A program made the translations under genes and the position numbers. Positions 7,936 through 15,886 of a DNA stretch of 24,316 nt are shown here, piece after piece; position 1 is the first letter of the stretch; each line of letters begins with the position of its first letter. Under the pieces are notes generated by a model. That model was not told the origin of the DNA. It did no database searches and was given only the letters and a program-made list of their open reading frames with translations. This DNA comes from CAZXEU01 sp964639665 (lineage in GTDB: Bacteria; Bacteroidota; Rhodothermia; Rhodothermales; Bin80). The DNA lies in NCBI GenBank assembly GCA_964639665.1, contig CAZXEU010000185.1:1-24316 (forward strand), read 5' to 3'.

Positions 7936-9279
7936 ATGGATAAACGGACCTTTCTCAGGACCTCGTCGACAATTCTCGCCGGTAGCTTGCTGGCTCCGCT
8001 CGCTTCCTGCAGGTCTGCCCGTCACGGAGTGCCCCGTACAAACTGGGCCGGCAATCTTACCTACAGTACGAACCGGGTGCATGTCCCCGATTCTGTCGCC
8101 GAGGCCCAGGAAATTATTCGCAGGAGCCGCAGCATTCGTCCACTGGGCTCACGCCACTGCTTCAATGCCATCGCGGACAGCACCAGCGAGCAGATCTCCC
8201 TTGAGAATCTGAAAGGCGTCATTGAGCTGGATGAAGAGGCGGGCAACGTGATCGTCCAGGGAGGCATTCTGTACGGTGAGCTCAGTCCCTTCCTGCACGA
8301 GAGGGGATTCGCTTTGCATAACCTGGCGTCGCTGCCGCATATTTCCATTGCCGGAGCGTGTGCGACGGCCACGCATGGTTCGGGCGTCACCAACGGGAAT
8401 CTGGCCACTGCAGTCACTGCGCTGGAATTCATAGACGCAAACGGCGAACTCGTCGCGCTTTCGCGGGCTGAGGATGGCGAAGCGTTTGCGGGAGCCGTCG
8501 TTAGCCTCGGCGGACTGGGCGTCGTGACGCAGCTGGCACTATCCGTGCAGCCGACGTTCGACATGATTCAGCACGTATATCTCAGCTTGCCGCTGGCCTC
8601 CATGCTGGAGAACTTCGATGAAATCATGGAAAGCGGCTACAGCGTGAGTCTTTTCACGGACTGGCAGACGGACGCAGCCACCCAGGTATGGATAAAGCGC
8701 AAGGCCGAGGCAGTTGCAGCGCAGGTTGAACCCGAAATCTTTGGAGCCGCGCTAGCGGACAGGAACGTGCATCCGATCCTGGCGCTTTCGGCTGTCAACT
8801 GCACGGAGCAGATGGGCGTGGCCGGACCCTGGTACGAAAGGCTGCCCCATTTCAGGATGGAGTTCACACCTAGCAGCGGACGGGAATTGCAGACAGAGTT
8901 CTTCGTGCCACGAGAACGTGCCCAGGAAGCCATGGAGGTACTTATGGGCATGGGCTCCAGGTTCTCGGACCTGCTCATGATCTCCGAGATCCGGACCATA
9001 GACGAAGACGACCTGTGGATGAGCACGTGCTACGGAAGGCCAAGCGTGGCCATTCATTTCACGTGGGAGCAGGACTGGCAGGCGCTTCAGTTGCTGCTGC
9101 CTGATCTTGAGGATGCGCTGGCTTCCTTTGACGCGCGCCCCCATTGGGGCAAGTTGTTCGCGACGTCCCCGGACGTATTGCATACCAGGTACGAAAGGAT
9201 CCAGGATTTCCGGGATTTGCTGGCGAGTTATGATCCCGAGGGCAAGTTTCGTAACGACTTCCTTGAGCTTTATATCTAG
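7936..9279 (+). CDS. Exported alditol (xylitol) oxidase-like flavoprotein
   Basis: A 447-aa FAD-linked oxidase that closely follows the AldO/xylitol-oxidase pattern: TNWAGN at the start of the mature part, GSRHCFN with His74 as the expected covalent FAD-linking histidine, ASLPHISIAGACATATHGSG for the FAD-binding region, AVNCTEQ, EFTPSSG, EIRT, HFTW and PHWGK. AldO oxidises the terminal hydroxyl of sugar alcohols to an aldehyde with O2, giving H2O2. Unlike cytosolic AldO, this protein has an N-terminal extension: MDKRTFLRTSS resembles a twin-arginine signal with Lys-Arg in place of Arg-Arg, followed by a hydrophobic run and a lipobox-like LASC (Cys25). A Tat-exported, membrane-attached form is therefore likely. 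The start ATG is at 7936. Confidence 0.85.
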   Translation: MDKRTFLRTSSTILAGSLLAPLASCRSARHGVPRTNWAGNLTYSTNRVHVPDSVAEAQEIIRRSRSIRPLGSRHCFNAIADSTSEQISLENLKGVIELDEEAGNVIVQGGILYGELSPFLHERGFALHNLASLPHISIAGACATATHGSGVTNGNLATAVTALEFIDANGELVALSRAEDGEAFAGAVVSLGGLGVVTQLALSVQPTFDMIQHVYLSLPLASMLENFDEIMESGYSVSLFTDWQTDAATQVWIKRKAEAVAAQVEPEIFGAALADRNVHPILALSAVNCTEQMGVAGPWYERLPHFRMEFTPSSGRELQTEFFVPRERAQEAMEVLMGMGSRFSDLLMISEIRTIDEDDLWMSTCYGRPSVAIHFTWEQDWQALQLLLPDLEDALASFDARPHWGKLFATSPDVLHTRYERIQDFRDLLASYDPEGKFRNDFLELYI

Positions 9280-9337
9280 GACGTCGACCCAGGTAAAATT
9301 TCTGCTGCCGGATTGGTGAGAGCGCCTTCAGCGAAAG

Positions 9338-9366
9338 GGCCTGCTCCAGAGGCCTGACGCGTTTTT
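9338..9366 (+). terminator. Possible terminator after the alditol-oxidase-like gene
   Basis: GGCCT (9338-9342) and AGGCC (9350-9354) form a 5-bp stem with a 7-base loop, and a run of five T (9362-9366) follows after a short gap. The gap between stem and T-run makes this a weak example; it does lie between the 9279 stop and the lexA promoter. Confidence 0.3.
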
Positions 9367-9444
9367 GTCCGCCACGCCAAATGTTGGCATCCGCTGTGGC
9401 AGACAGGATTAGCTCGTTAGTGGTGCGCATTGTTTATCACATAC

Positions 9445-9473
9445 TTGCATATATGGAATCATAGCCTTATAAT
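9445..9473 (+). promoter_or_regulatory. lexA promoter with overlapping near-palindrome
   Basis: TTGCAT (-35, 9445-9450) and TATAAT (-10, 9468-9473) are spaced by 17 bases, a textbook housekeeping promoter about 40 bases before the lexA start. The -35 box is overlapped by TTGCATATATGGAA (9445-9458), palindromic except at one base pair, with an exact core CATATATG. LexA repressors commonly repress their own gene, so this is my candidate autoregulatory site; a related CCATATACC lies at 9481-9489. Confidence 0.6.
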
Positions 9474-9514
9474 GCCTCATCCATATACCAGACGGCCTCA
9501 AAGGTGGCTTTACC

Positions 9515-10186
9515 ATGGGACGCAGATCACTCACTGCCAAGCAGCACGCAGTCCTGGAATTCGTTCGCAAGTTTGTTGACGAGAACGGATACTGGCCTAC
9601 ATACAAGGCCATCTCCCAGGAATTCAATTTTCGGTCTCCCAACAGCGTGACGCAGAATCTGAAAGCGCTCATAAGGAAGAGATACGTGAGGAAGGCCCCA
9701 TACGGCTATGAGCTGATTACCGACGGGCAGTCCACGTACGGAATTCCCATCCGTGGCGTCATCGCGGCGGGTCAGTTGCAGGAAGCTGTCGAGTCTGACC
9801 TGGGCACCATAACTCTTGAGACCCTATTCCCGAACCTCAACCGGATGTACGCCCTGCGCGTGTCCGGTCAGTCCATGAAAGGCGTAGACATCGCGGATGG
9901 CGACTACGTACTCCTGGTAGACGACGACATTCCTAACGGAGGCATCGGGGCGGTGCTGTACAACGGTGAAACGTCGCTGAAGCGCATCTATGTCGACAGC
10001 CGAGGGGTGCGGCTGGAGCCGGCCAATCCCGAATACGATGAAATCCACATCACGCCGGATATTTTCGAGGAGGTCAAGGTGCTCGGCAGGTACGTCGGAC
10101 ACGTGAACCGCACAGGCGTGCACAAGCCGGAGTCGGTGGTACATTTGCCGTCCCCCGGTTCATCCCGGTACCGGCGCACGGGTTAG
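9515..10186 (+). CDS. lexA: LexA repressor (SOS regulator, S24 peptidase)
   Basis: A 223-aa LexA. Residues 5-65 are the winged helix-turn-helix DNA-binding domain (LTAKQHAVLEFVRKF, WPTYKAISQEF, SPNSVTQNLKAL). Residues 75-200 are the S24 autoprotease: Ala85-Gly86 cleavage site in GVIAAGQL, nucleophile Ser120 in VSGQSMKG and Lys156 in GETSLKRI, matching E. coli Ala84-Gly85, Ser119 and Lys156. It represses DNA-damage genes and self-cleaves on RecA filaments. The C-terminal tail (about 195-223) is longer than in E. coli LexA and looks disordered. AAAGGTGG at 9500-9507 lies 7 bases before the ATG. The DNA-binding helix differs from the E. coli one, so the operator is probably not the CTG-type box. 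No mutagenesis genes (imuB, dnaE2, dinB) are next to it. Confidence 0.95.
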   Translation: MGRRSLTAKQHAVLEFVRKFVDENGYWPTYKAISQEFNFRSPNSVTQNLKALIRKRYVRKAPYGYELITDGQSTYGIPIRGVIAAGQLQEAVESDLGTITLETLFPNLNRMYALRVSGQSMKGVDIADGDYVLLVDDDIPNGGIGAVLYNGETSLKRIYVDSRGVRLEPANPEYDEIHITPDIFEEVKVLGRYVGHVNRTGVHKPESVVHLPSPGSSRYRRTG

Positions 10187-10269
10187 CGCCGCGAACCTCT
10201 GACAGGTTGCCGGGGCCTGCAGAAGCGGCCCGACGCAGGGCGTAGCTCTGCAACGAGGCTGTTGGCTCC

Positions 10270-10701
10270 CTACTGCCCGGTGCGCTCCTGGTACGGCACG
10301 GTTTCTCCAAGCTCGACATATCGCTTGAGAAGTCGCAGGTAAAGGGCCCAGCAGTAAGCGGATCGCAGGTAATGATCGTTGCGCTGCGCCCACCCGGCGT
10401 GACAGAACCGGACCAGAACACCGCTATCGTGATTCTCCAGAATGAACGATACCCGAGTACCGGTCCAGTCGGCGTCCGCGCTTGTCACGGCCCACTCGAT
10501 GGATCTGCCGGCGGTGCATTCGGTAACCTCAGCAAGCCAGTCGTAGTCCGGACCGAAATACAGCCGGTAGCTCGCCCCCAGTTGGGGGCGCCCGGAGGCC
10601 CGCAGCGTCCACCAGGCGCTGAGCCCCTCGGCAGACGAAACGGCTTCGAAAACAGAAGAAGAGGTGCCTTCAATGGTGAGATTCATGCAAATGTCCGCCA
10701 T
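10270..10701 (-). CDS. SRPBCC/AHSA1-like small protein
   Basis: A 143-aa soluble protein of the AHSA1/START-like SRPBCC type: opening strand CMNLTIEGTSSSVFEAV, then the characteristic GLSAWWTLRASG (a helix with the W-W pair seen in AHSA1-like proteins), QLGASYRLYFG, EVTECTAGRSIEWAV, and a C-terminal helix HYLRSAYCWALYLRLLKRYVELG. Such domains bind hydrophobic ligands or act as stress-related cofactors; no specific function can be assigned. It converges with lexA. It is cytosolic, unlike the SRPBCC protein at 4988. The start ATG at 10701 is chosen for completeness of the first strand; an ATG at 10686 is the alternative. Confidence 0.75.
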   Translation of the reverse strand: MADICMNLTIEGTSSSVFEAVSSAEGLSAWWTLRASGRPQLGASYRLYFGPDYDWLAEVTECTAGRSIEWAVTSADADWTGTRVSFILENHDSGVLVRFCHAGWAQRNDHYLRSAYCWALYLRLLKRYVELGETVPYQERTGQ

Positions 10702-10913
10702 GGTCCGCTACCGGAAGTGAATTCATATCAGAGTATGGCGACGCGCCCGGTTGCGTTCCGCCCGGTGGCATTTTTGGATGGCAGGATCCATGCCCCGGCC
10801 AGCCTATTCCCGGCCCAGGACCGGTTGGCCTGCGACCAGACTGACGAAAGGGTAATCGGCTTTGTCAACCGGCATGGGCATTCCACGCATGACGGCTTGA
10901 ATTGTACAGGCAA

Positions 10914-11969
10914 ATGACGGGTGGCCACCTGACCGGAAGCGCGGAAATGGTCTCCTGGCCCGACGATCGAACGCTGCACATTACCAACGGAGACTCCGCC
11001 GCAGAGCTGATCCGTGCAGCCGGCAGTCAGGGAACCATTGTTCCGTGGCGCGATGTGCTGCACGAGGGCCCCGTTCGCGCGGGGCTCCAGACGGATGCGC
11101 TGGGCGCTGAAAGGGCCAAGTATCTGGCAGGCCGTGGCTGGGGAGAGCTGCGCGCGTTGGCTGCTTCGTTTCAGTCGCGCGACCGCATGCTTGCATCGTT
11201 TCGCGATTTCCGCGAAGTAGTAATGTGGTTCGAGCACGATTTGTACGATCAGCTCCAGCTGGCGCAGGTACTGGACTTTCTTGCCGGACAGGACCGGAGC
11301 GGCGTCCCGGTGACACTCATTTGTATATGCAGCTTTCCTGGCGTCGAGCCGTTTTGGGGGCTCGGGAATCTGGCTCCGGATCACATGCCGGCGCTGTATC
11401 GCCGGAGAGGTGAGGTCACATCGGCGCAGTACAGGCTGGCAGTTGAAGTGTGGCGGGCATTTCGCCACAGCGATCCCACGCAACTGGCAGCACTGCTTTC
11501 GCGCGATCTCAGTCCACTGCCCTACATGAAGGCCGCCATTCGCCGCCAGCTGGAGCAGTTGCCGTCCGTTGCAAACGGGCTGGGGCGTACAGAGCAGCAG
11601 GTATTGCAGTCTCTGGCGGCTGGTGCCTCGAATCCGGTCTCGCTGCTGCACGCATGTTGGGCCGCGGAAGAGAGCCCGTTTATGGGTGACTGGTCCTTTT
11701 GGGCAGTCCTTGAGGACTTGGCCAACGGGCCTCATCCTCTTGTTCGCGTTTCAGGGAGCTTGACCGGTCTAGGCCTTCCGAAGGCGGTTGTGGAGCTAAC
11801 TCCTTCCGGAGCGGCCGTACTTTGCGGTGAGCGCGATGCTGTGACGCTGCGCGGCATTGACCGGTGGTTCGGAGGAACCCGCCTGCAAGGCAAGCAGGCA
11901 GCGTGGCGGTGGGACGGGCGCCTGGCGCGCCTGGCAGATGGTGCCCTGGATGCGGGAGCCCCCGGTTGA
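10914..11969 (+). CDS. DUF1835 (DUF3658-like C-terminus) protein
   Basis: A protein of 351 aa from the ATG at 10914 (TTG at 10902 and ATG at 10947 are alternatives; the last begins closest to the usual family start). The N-terminal domain has the DUF1835 signature LHITNGDSAAELIRAAG, then PWRDVLHEGPV and VVMWFEHDLYDQLQL. The C-terminal part (from about residue 215) resembles the DUF3658 segment normally attached to it, with helix-rich sequence and a WSFWAVLEDL stretch. The function of the family is unknown to me; it is cytosolic with no membrane segment. The gene is divergent from the AHSA1-like gene, with a 212-bp spacer in which I see no further gene. Confidence 0.85.
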   Translation: MTGGHLTGSAEMVSWPDDRTLHITNGDSAAELIRAAGSQGTIVPWRDVLHEGPVRAGLQTDALGAERAKYLAGRGWGELRALAASFQSRDRMLASFRDFREVVMWFEHDLYDQLQLAQVLDFLAGQDRSGVPVTLICICSFPGVEPFWGLGNLAPDHMPALYRRRGEVTSAQYRLAVEVWRAFRHSDPTQLAALLSRDLSPLPYMKAAIRRQLEQLPSVANGLGRTEQQVLQSLAAGASNPVSLLHACWAAEESPFMGDWSFWAVLEDLANGPHPLVRVSGSLTGLGLPKAVVELTPSGAAVLCGERDAVTLRGIDRWFGGTRLQGKQAAWRWDGRLARLADGALDAGAPG

Positions 11970-12024
11970 TACACCGAACGCAGCTTCGTATCGTGCAGGC
12001 ACGCCGAATTAATCGCTGCGAACC

Positions 12025-12525
12025 ATGGGTTACTTCTTGATGTCGATTCTAAGAAAGGTATTCAGACGGGTTGGCAGGCCGCTTTTCAGTGCGCTGGCCG
12101 GCTACGCCGCAATGGCGTTCGTGATCGCGTGCTCCTTTGGACTTGCCTATGTGGTACTCGGAGCCAACGGGGCTTTTGCGGAAGGTAGCTGGGCTGTCTC
12201 CGGTGTCTGGGTTGCCATGAGCATCCTGGTCGGGCTTGGTGCCGCTGTTCTCGGCGGTTGGGTCTGCCGCCTGGTTGCCGGAGGCCAGTGGATGGGCCCC
12301 GTGCTGCTGGTAGCTGCAGTTTTGCTCCTGGGTTACTCGCAGGTCAGTCCTACGGGCGAGCCTGCTGATCCCGGGCCCCGGACGCATGAGCCCGGGATGC
12401 AGGAGGCCATGAGAACCGCCAGGCAGCCGACGTGGCTCATGTATCTCAATCCCATCCTGGGAGTGGTGGGGGTAACGCTAGGAAGCGGATTGCTGGCCGG
12501 CAGGCGGCGGGACGAAGAGGGTTAG
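12025..12525 (+). CDS. Small multi-pass membrane protein, hypothetical
   Basis: A 166-aa protein with four hydrophobic segments at about residues 22-46, 57-84, 90-106 and 138-158. A basic N-terminus (LRKVFRRVGR) points to a cytoplasmic start, and the loop between the third and fourth segments is rich in Pro, Gly and Glu; the C-terminus is RRRDEEG. I recognise no family or motif. It lies 55 bp after the DUF1835 gene on the same strand, so co-transcription is possible, and it converges with the DUF2461 gene. An ATG at 12040 is an alternative start. Confidence 0.6.
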   Translation: MGYFLMSILRKVFRRVGRPLFSALAGYAAMAFVIACSFGLAYVVLGANGAFAEGSWAVSGVWVAMSILVGLGAAVLGGWVCRLVAGGQWMGPVLLVAAVLLLGYSQVSPTGEPADPGPRTHEPGMQEAMRTARQPTWLMYLNPILGVVGVTLGSGLLAGRRRDEEG

Positions 12526-12557
12526 CCGGCACCTCTAGAGTCTTCCCTGGCTGCGCG

Positions 12558-12574
12558 GCCGGCTCCATGCCGGC
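12558..12574. terminator. Hairpin between convergent genes
   Basis: GCCGGC (12558-12563) and GCCGGC (12569-12574) form a 6-bp GC stem with a 5-base loop between the stops of the membrane-protein gene and the DUF2461 gene. No T-run flanks it on either side, so it is only a possible bidirectional terminator. Confidence 0.25.
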
Positions 12575-12578
12575 AAAG

Positions 12579-13262
12579 CTACCAGTCAAGTCCCAGGGCG
12601 CACGTCAGGAATCCCATGTAGTCCGTTCCGGCTGCGAATGTCGCAGCGAGTTGCGCGATGAAGTCCGGGCTGCAGGCGGCGGCCTCCGTAAGCGGCGCGA
12701 CGGCCACATGATGGCGCCGCTTCAGGTCTTCCACGAACCGGTGGTTCGGGTCAAAGCCGCGAGGAGGTCGCTTTAGTTCGTCGCCCTGCATGACGCGCTT
12801 GTAGACGGCAGAAAAGCGCGCGTCCGTTGTCAGGCGTTCCCATTTTTCGTCCTGTTCCACTATAGCACCGCGTAGTTTGGTCAGCGTCGAATGATCGGGC
12901 CCCCAGATCCCTACGGCGCCGAATACCTCGCCCGGTGCAAGATGAAGATAAAAGCCCGGGGCGTGAGCACCCTTGCCCGCCTTGTGCCGAAAATGGACGC
13001 CCGCTGAAGTCTTGTAGGGGCTCTTGTCCTTGGAAAAGCGTACGTCGCGATAGATTCGGAATAGGGAGCCTCCAACCTTGGGGATGGCGGTAAAGTTCGG
13101 ATTAATGAAGGCTAGGGGCGCCTGGAATTCGGATATGAATTGGATGAGGGGCCCCTTGATGAAAGCCTCGTACCTATGGCGGTTTTCCTGAAACCAGGGT
13201 CTCGTGTTGTTTTGCTTGAGATCACTCAGGAATTCGAAGAGCTCGGGCTGGATCAGCGACAT
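12579..13262 (-). CDS. DUF2461 (TIGR02453-type) protein
   Basis: A 227-aa protein that matches DUF2461 throughout: FLSDLKQNNTRPWFQENRHRY near the N-terminus, SLFRIYRDVRFSKDKSPYKT in the first third, a GVHFRHKAG..GFYLHLAPGEVFGAVGIWGPD core, and a C-terminal LKRPPRGFDPNHRFVEDLKRR. The length is normal for the family. The family is widespread and conserved but its function is unknown. It is cytosolic. It converges with the small membrane-protein gene. The ATG at 13262 gives the usual family N-terminus; no ribosome binding site is visible. Confidence 0.88.
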   Translation of the reverse strand: MSLIQPELFEFLSDLKQNNTRPWFQENRHRYEAFIKGPLIQFISEFQAPLAFINPNFTAIPKVGGSLFRIYRDVRFSKDKSPYKTSAGVHFRHKAGKGAHAPGFYLHLAPGEVFGAVGIWGPDHSTLTKLRGAIVEQDEKWERLTTDARFSAVYKRVMQGDELKRPPRGFDPNHRFVEDLKRRHHVAVAPLTEAAACSPDFIAQLAATFAAGTDYMGFLTCALGLDW

Positions 13263-13448
13263 GTATCTGGATCGGTGAAAGTGCTATTTGGCAATTGGGC
13301 GACAGGACAGCGGCGATGTAGAACGGCGGCATTTGATGGTTGTTTTGCTGACCCGCCCGGGCCATGATCGTGCAAACCGTGCGATGCCCGGGAGGAAGTT
13401 GTTCATTCCGGGAACCGTAACTTGCCGATTCCACCAACCGGAATACTC

Positions 13449-14627
13449 ATGCGAGCCTTGTCCATGCGCACGCAGGCCATCCACGCAGGAGACCGGGGCC
13501 ACTCGGTAGCCCCGCCCCTCGAAATGGCAAATTCCTATCTCGTGGATCCCGACGTGGGGTTCTCAGCGGAAGACCTGGAAGATGACTCGCCCTTCATCTA
13601 TTCCCGGTGGGGAAACCCCACTGTGCGCCGACTGGAGGTGCGGCTGGCGGCCCTTGAGGGCGGTGATGCCGCCCTTTGCTTTGGCAGCGGCATGAGTGCC
13701 ATCACGGGACTCTTTACGCACTTGCTCGGCCAGGGCGACCACCTGGTGATGAGCAACGTGGCATATGCCGGAGCGGTGGAATACACGTATGACATCCTGC
13801 CGCAAATGGGAGTAGAGGTGACCCATGTAGATGCGTCGAACCTGGCGGAGATTCGCGCGGCGCTGCGTCCAAACACCAGACTCGTCCACATTGAAACGCC
13901 CTGCAATCCCATTCTGAGGCTGGCTGATATTCGTGCCGTCTCCACCATTGCACACGAAGCCGGGGCGCTTGTGTCCGTAGATTCCACATTTGCGACTCCT
14001 GTCGCAACCCGTCCGCTGGCGCTGGGAGCGGACTTTGTCCTTCATTCCCTGACCAAGTACCTGGGCGGGCACGGCGATGCAATTGGCGGGGCCCTGATAG
14101 GTGCCCGGGGGCCGGTAGACGCCGTCAGGCAGCGCATTGGCGTGCATGCCGGTGGCGTTCTCAGTCCATTCAATGCCTGGCTTATCCTGCGTGGCCTGGC
14201 TACCCTTTCACTGCGCATGCAGGCCCACTCCGAGAGCGCGGCGAAGGTAGCTGCGCTGCTGGGACAACATCCACGCGTTGCCAGAGTGCATTACCCTGGT
14301 ATGTTATCCCATCCCCAGCATGATCTGGCGCAGCGGCAAATGCAGCTCTTCTCCGGCATGCTGACATTCCAGGTTGAGGATGGGCCAGCCATGGCCCGGC
14401 AGCTGCAGCAGCGCCTGGAGGTCTTCAGCTACGCAGTCTCGCTGGGTGATGTGCGCAGCCTCATCTTCTACATAGACACGGTCGCCATGATGGACTCCAC
14501 CTTCCACCTTAAGGGGACTGCTCTGGAGGCATATCGGGCTTTTGCCGGCGATGGAGTGTTTCGCGTGTCCGTCGGATTGGAGGATCCCGAGGACCTGTGC
14601 CATGACCTGGAGCGCGCGCTTCGGTAG
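13449..14627 (+). CDS. Cys/Met-metabolism PLP-dependent enzyme
   Basis: A PLP enzyme of the cystathionine gamma-synthase / cystathionine lyase / methionine gamma-lyase family, 392 aa from the ATG at 13449 (a TTG at 13422 would add nine unconserved residues). Seen: THAG-like RTQAIHAGD at the start, YSRWGNPT (substrate and phosphate binding), CFGSGMSAI, ETPCNP, VDSTFATPV, and HSLTKYLGGHGD with the PLP-binding Lys203. The C-terminus FRVSVGLEDPEDL is typical. The usual catalytic strand SLGGxESL reads SLGDVRSLI here. Family members act in transsulfuration or break down methionine/cystathionine; sequence alone does not say which. The gene converges with hpnE, with only 5 bases between the two stops. 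Confidence 0.9.
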   Translation: MRALSMRTQAIHAGDRGHSVAPPLEMANSYLVDPDVGFSAEDLEDDSPFIYSRWGNPTVRRLEVRLAALEGGDAALCFGSGMSAITGLFTHLLGQGDHLVMSNVAYAGAVEYTYDILPQMGVEVTHVDASNLAEIRAALRPNTRLVHIETPCNPILRLADIRAVSTIAHEAGALVSVDSTFATPVATRPLALGADFVLHSLTKYLGGHGDAIGGALIGARGPVDAVRQRIGVHAGGVLSPFNAWLILRGLATLSLRMQAHSESAAKVAALLGQHPRVARVHYPGMLSHPQHDLAQRQMQLFSGMLTFQVEDGPAMARQLQQRLEVFSYAVSLGDVRSLIFYIDTVAMMDSTFHLKGTALEAYRAFAGDGVFRVSVGLEDPEDLCHDLERALR

Positions 14628-14632
14628 AAATC

Positions 14633-15886
14633 TCACCGGTCGAGGACGCTATGCGCCGCAAGGTGCCCCGACCGCGCGGCACCCTCTATAGTGGCAGGAA
14701 GGCCGGTATTCGTGTAGGCTCCGGCAAGGAAGAGATTGGGGATTTCCGTACGAACGTCCGGACGCCTGCTGATCTGTGATGGGATTTGGGAATACGTCGC
14801 CCTTTTTTCCTTGATAACCCGGTAAGGCGGGAGTTGGCCTTCGTCCAGCTCAAGCACGCGGGCCACTTCCTTCCAGGTCTTGCCGGCGATCTCGTCCACG
14901 GACTCGGCAGCCAGCGCCGATGCTGCACTTACCGTAACCGATGCTACGTCGTCGCGCACGAAAATCCACTGGACCGTGCCTCCGATCACGCCAACGAACG
15001 GCAAGTCGTCTGGCAGGCCGGCCGCCTCCGGCAGCCGGAAGTGTATGTTTACAATGGGGTGAAATGCCGTCGGAGTTGCGGTGCCGGGAAGTAGCGAGGA
15101 CACTTCCCACGGTGGAAGCGCGAGTATGACGTGATCTCGCTGCGGCAGCGATACAGTCTCTTTCCCGAAATCCAGCTCTCGTACCCGGCCGTCCGCAATC
15201 CGGATGGCGCCAAGCCTCGTTCCGAGCCGGACGGCAGTGCCGCGGGCGTTCAGGAGCTCTACGGCCGGATCCACGAGCGCGTGCGATAGGCCTTTTCTGG
15301 CTACCAGGGGACGGCAATGGGCTTCGCCGCGAAGGAACGTCTCGGCCAGCACCGGAATGAGCAGGCTTGCCGCCGCCGTGTCAGCCGGCGTATTGAGTAC
15401 ACCGACCGCCATGGGCTCCCAGAATCTCTCGAAAAGCAGGCGTGGCTTTCCGACACACTCGGATACCGTTGCTCCGCGCCGTGCAAGGGCTAGTCGCAGG
15501 CCGCCAAGGTAGTGCCATGTCCTGGTGCCGGAGACGCGGCGGCGAGAACTGGCGATCCACCACGGAAGCCTGCCCGCATTGGGCCGCACGCACCACCGTT
15601 CATCCGTTCGCACGTCAACAAAGGGAAACGCGGCAGTGCTTGGTCCTGCCATCCTGGAGGTGCTCCCGGTTGCTTCGAGGAAGCTCGCGGCATCACTGTT
15701 GCCCGAAAGTAGCAGGTGGTTGCCATTGTCAATCAGGCGTCCAAGCCGCGCGTCGTAGAACGACCGGCAGCGCCCCCCGGCGTGACGCGCGGCTTCGTAG
15801 ACGGTGGTCTCGGTTCCAGTAGTGGCAAGCCTAACCGCCGCTGCCAGGCCCGCAATGCCGGCGCCGACTACATGGACGCGTCCCAT
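14633..15886 (-). CDS. hpnE: HpnE, hydroxysqualene/squalene-forming FAD oxidoreductase
   Basis: A 417-aa FAD-dependent amine-oxidase-like protein, the last gene of the squalene operon; HpnE reduces hydroxysqualene to squalene. The N-terminal dinucleotide fold VHVVGAGIAGLAAAVRL and the GGRCRSF motif are seen, and the C-terminus has the family signature LFLAGAYTNTGLPATIEGAARSG. I start it at the ATG at 15886 although the frame is open to 15967: the shorter form begins just before the Rossmann motif as usual, and it overlaps the hpnD stop by one base (TGATG), which indicates translational coupling. The 27 extra upstream residues would lie inside hpnD. Confidence 0.9.
   Translation of the reverse strand: MGRVHVVGAGIAGLAAAVRLATTGTETTVYEAARHAGGRCRSFYDARLGRLIDNGNHLLLSGNSDAASFLEATGSTSRMAGPSTAAFPFVDVRTDERWCVRPNAGRLPWWIASSRRRVSGTRTWHYLGGLRLALARRGATVSECVGKPRLLFERFWEPMAVGVLNTPADTAAASLLIPVLAETFLRGEAHCRPLVARKGLSHALVDPAVELLNARGTAVRLGTRLGAIRIADGRVRELDFGKETVSLPQRDHVILALPPWEVSSLLPGTATPTAFHPIVNIHFRLPEAAGLPDDLPFVGVIGGTVQWIFVRDDVASVTVSAASALAAESVDEIAGKTWKEVARVLELDEGQLPPYRVIKEKRATYSQIPSQISRRPDVRTEIPNLFLAGAYTNTGLPATIEGAARSGHLAAHSVLDR

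Noticed and set aside
10728..11735. A 335-codon minus-strand frame
   Set aside because: It is antisense to the DUF1835 gene, which has clear family motifs; the minus frame is a compositional shadow.
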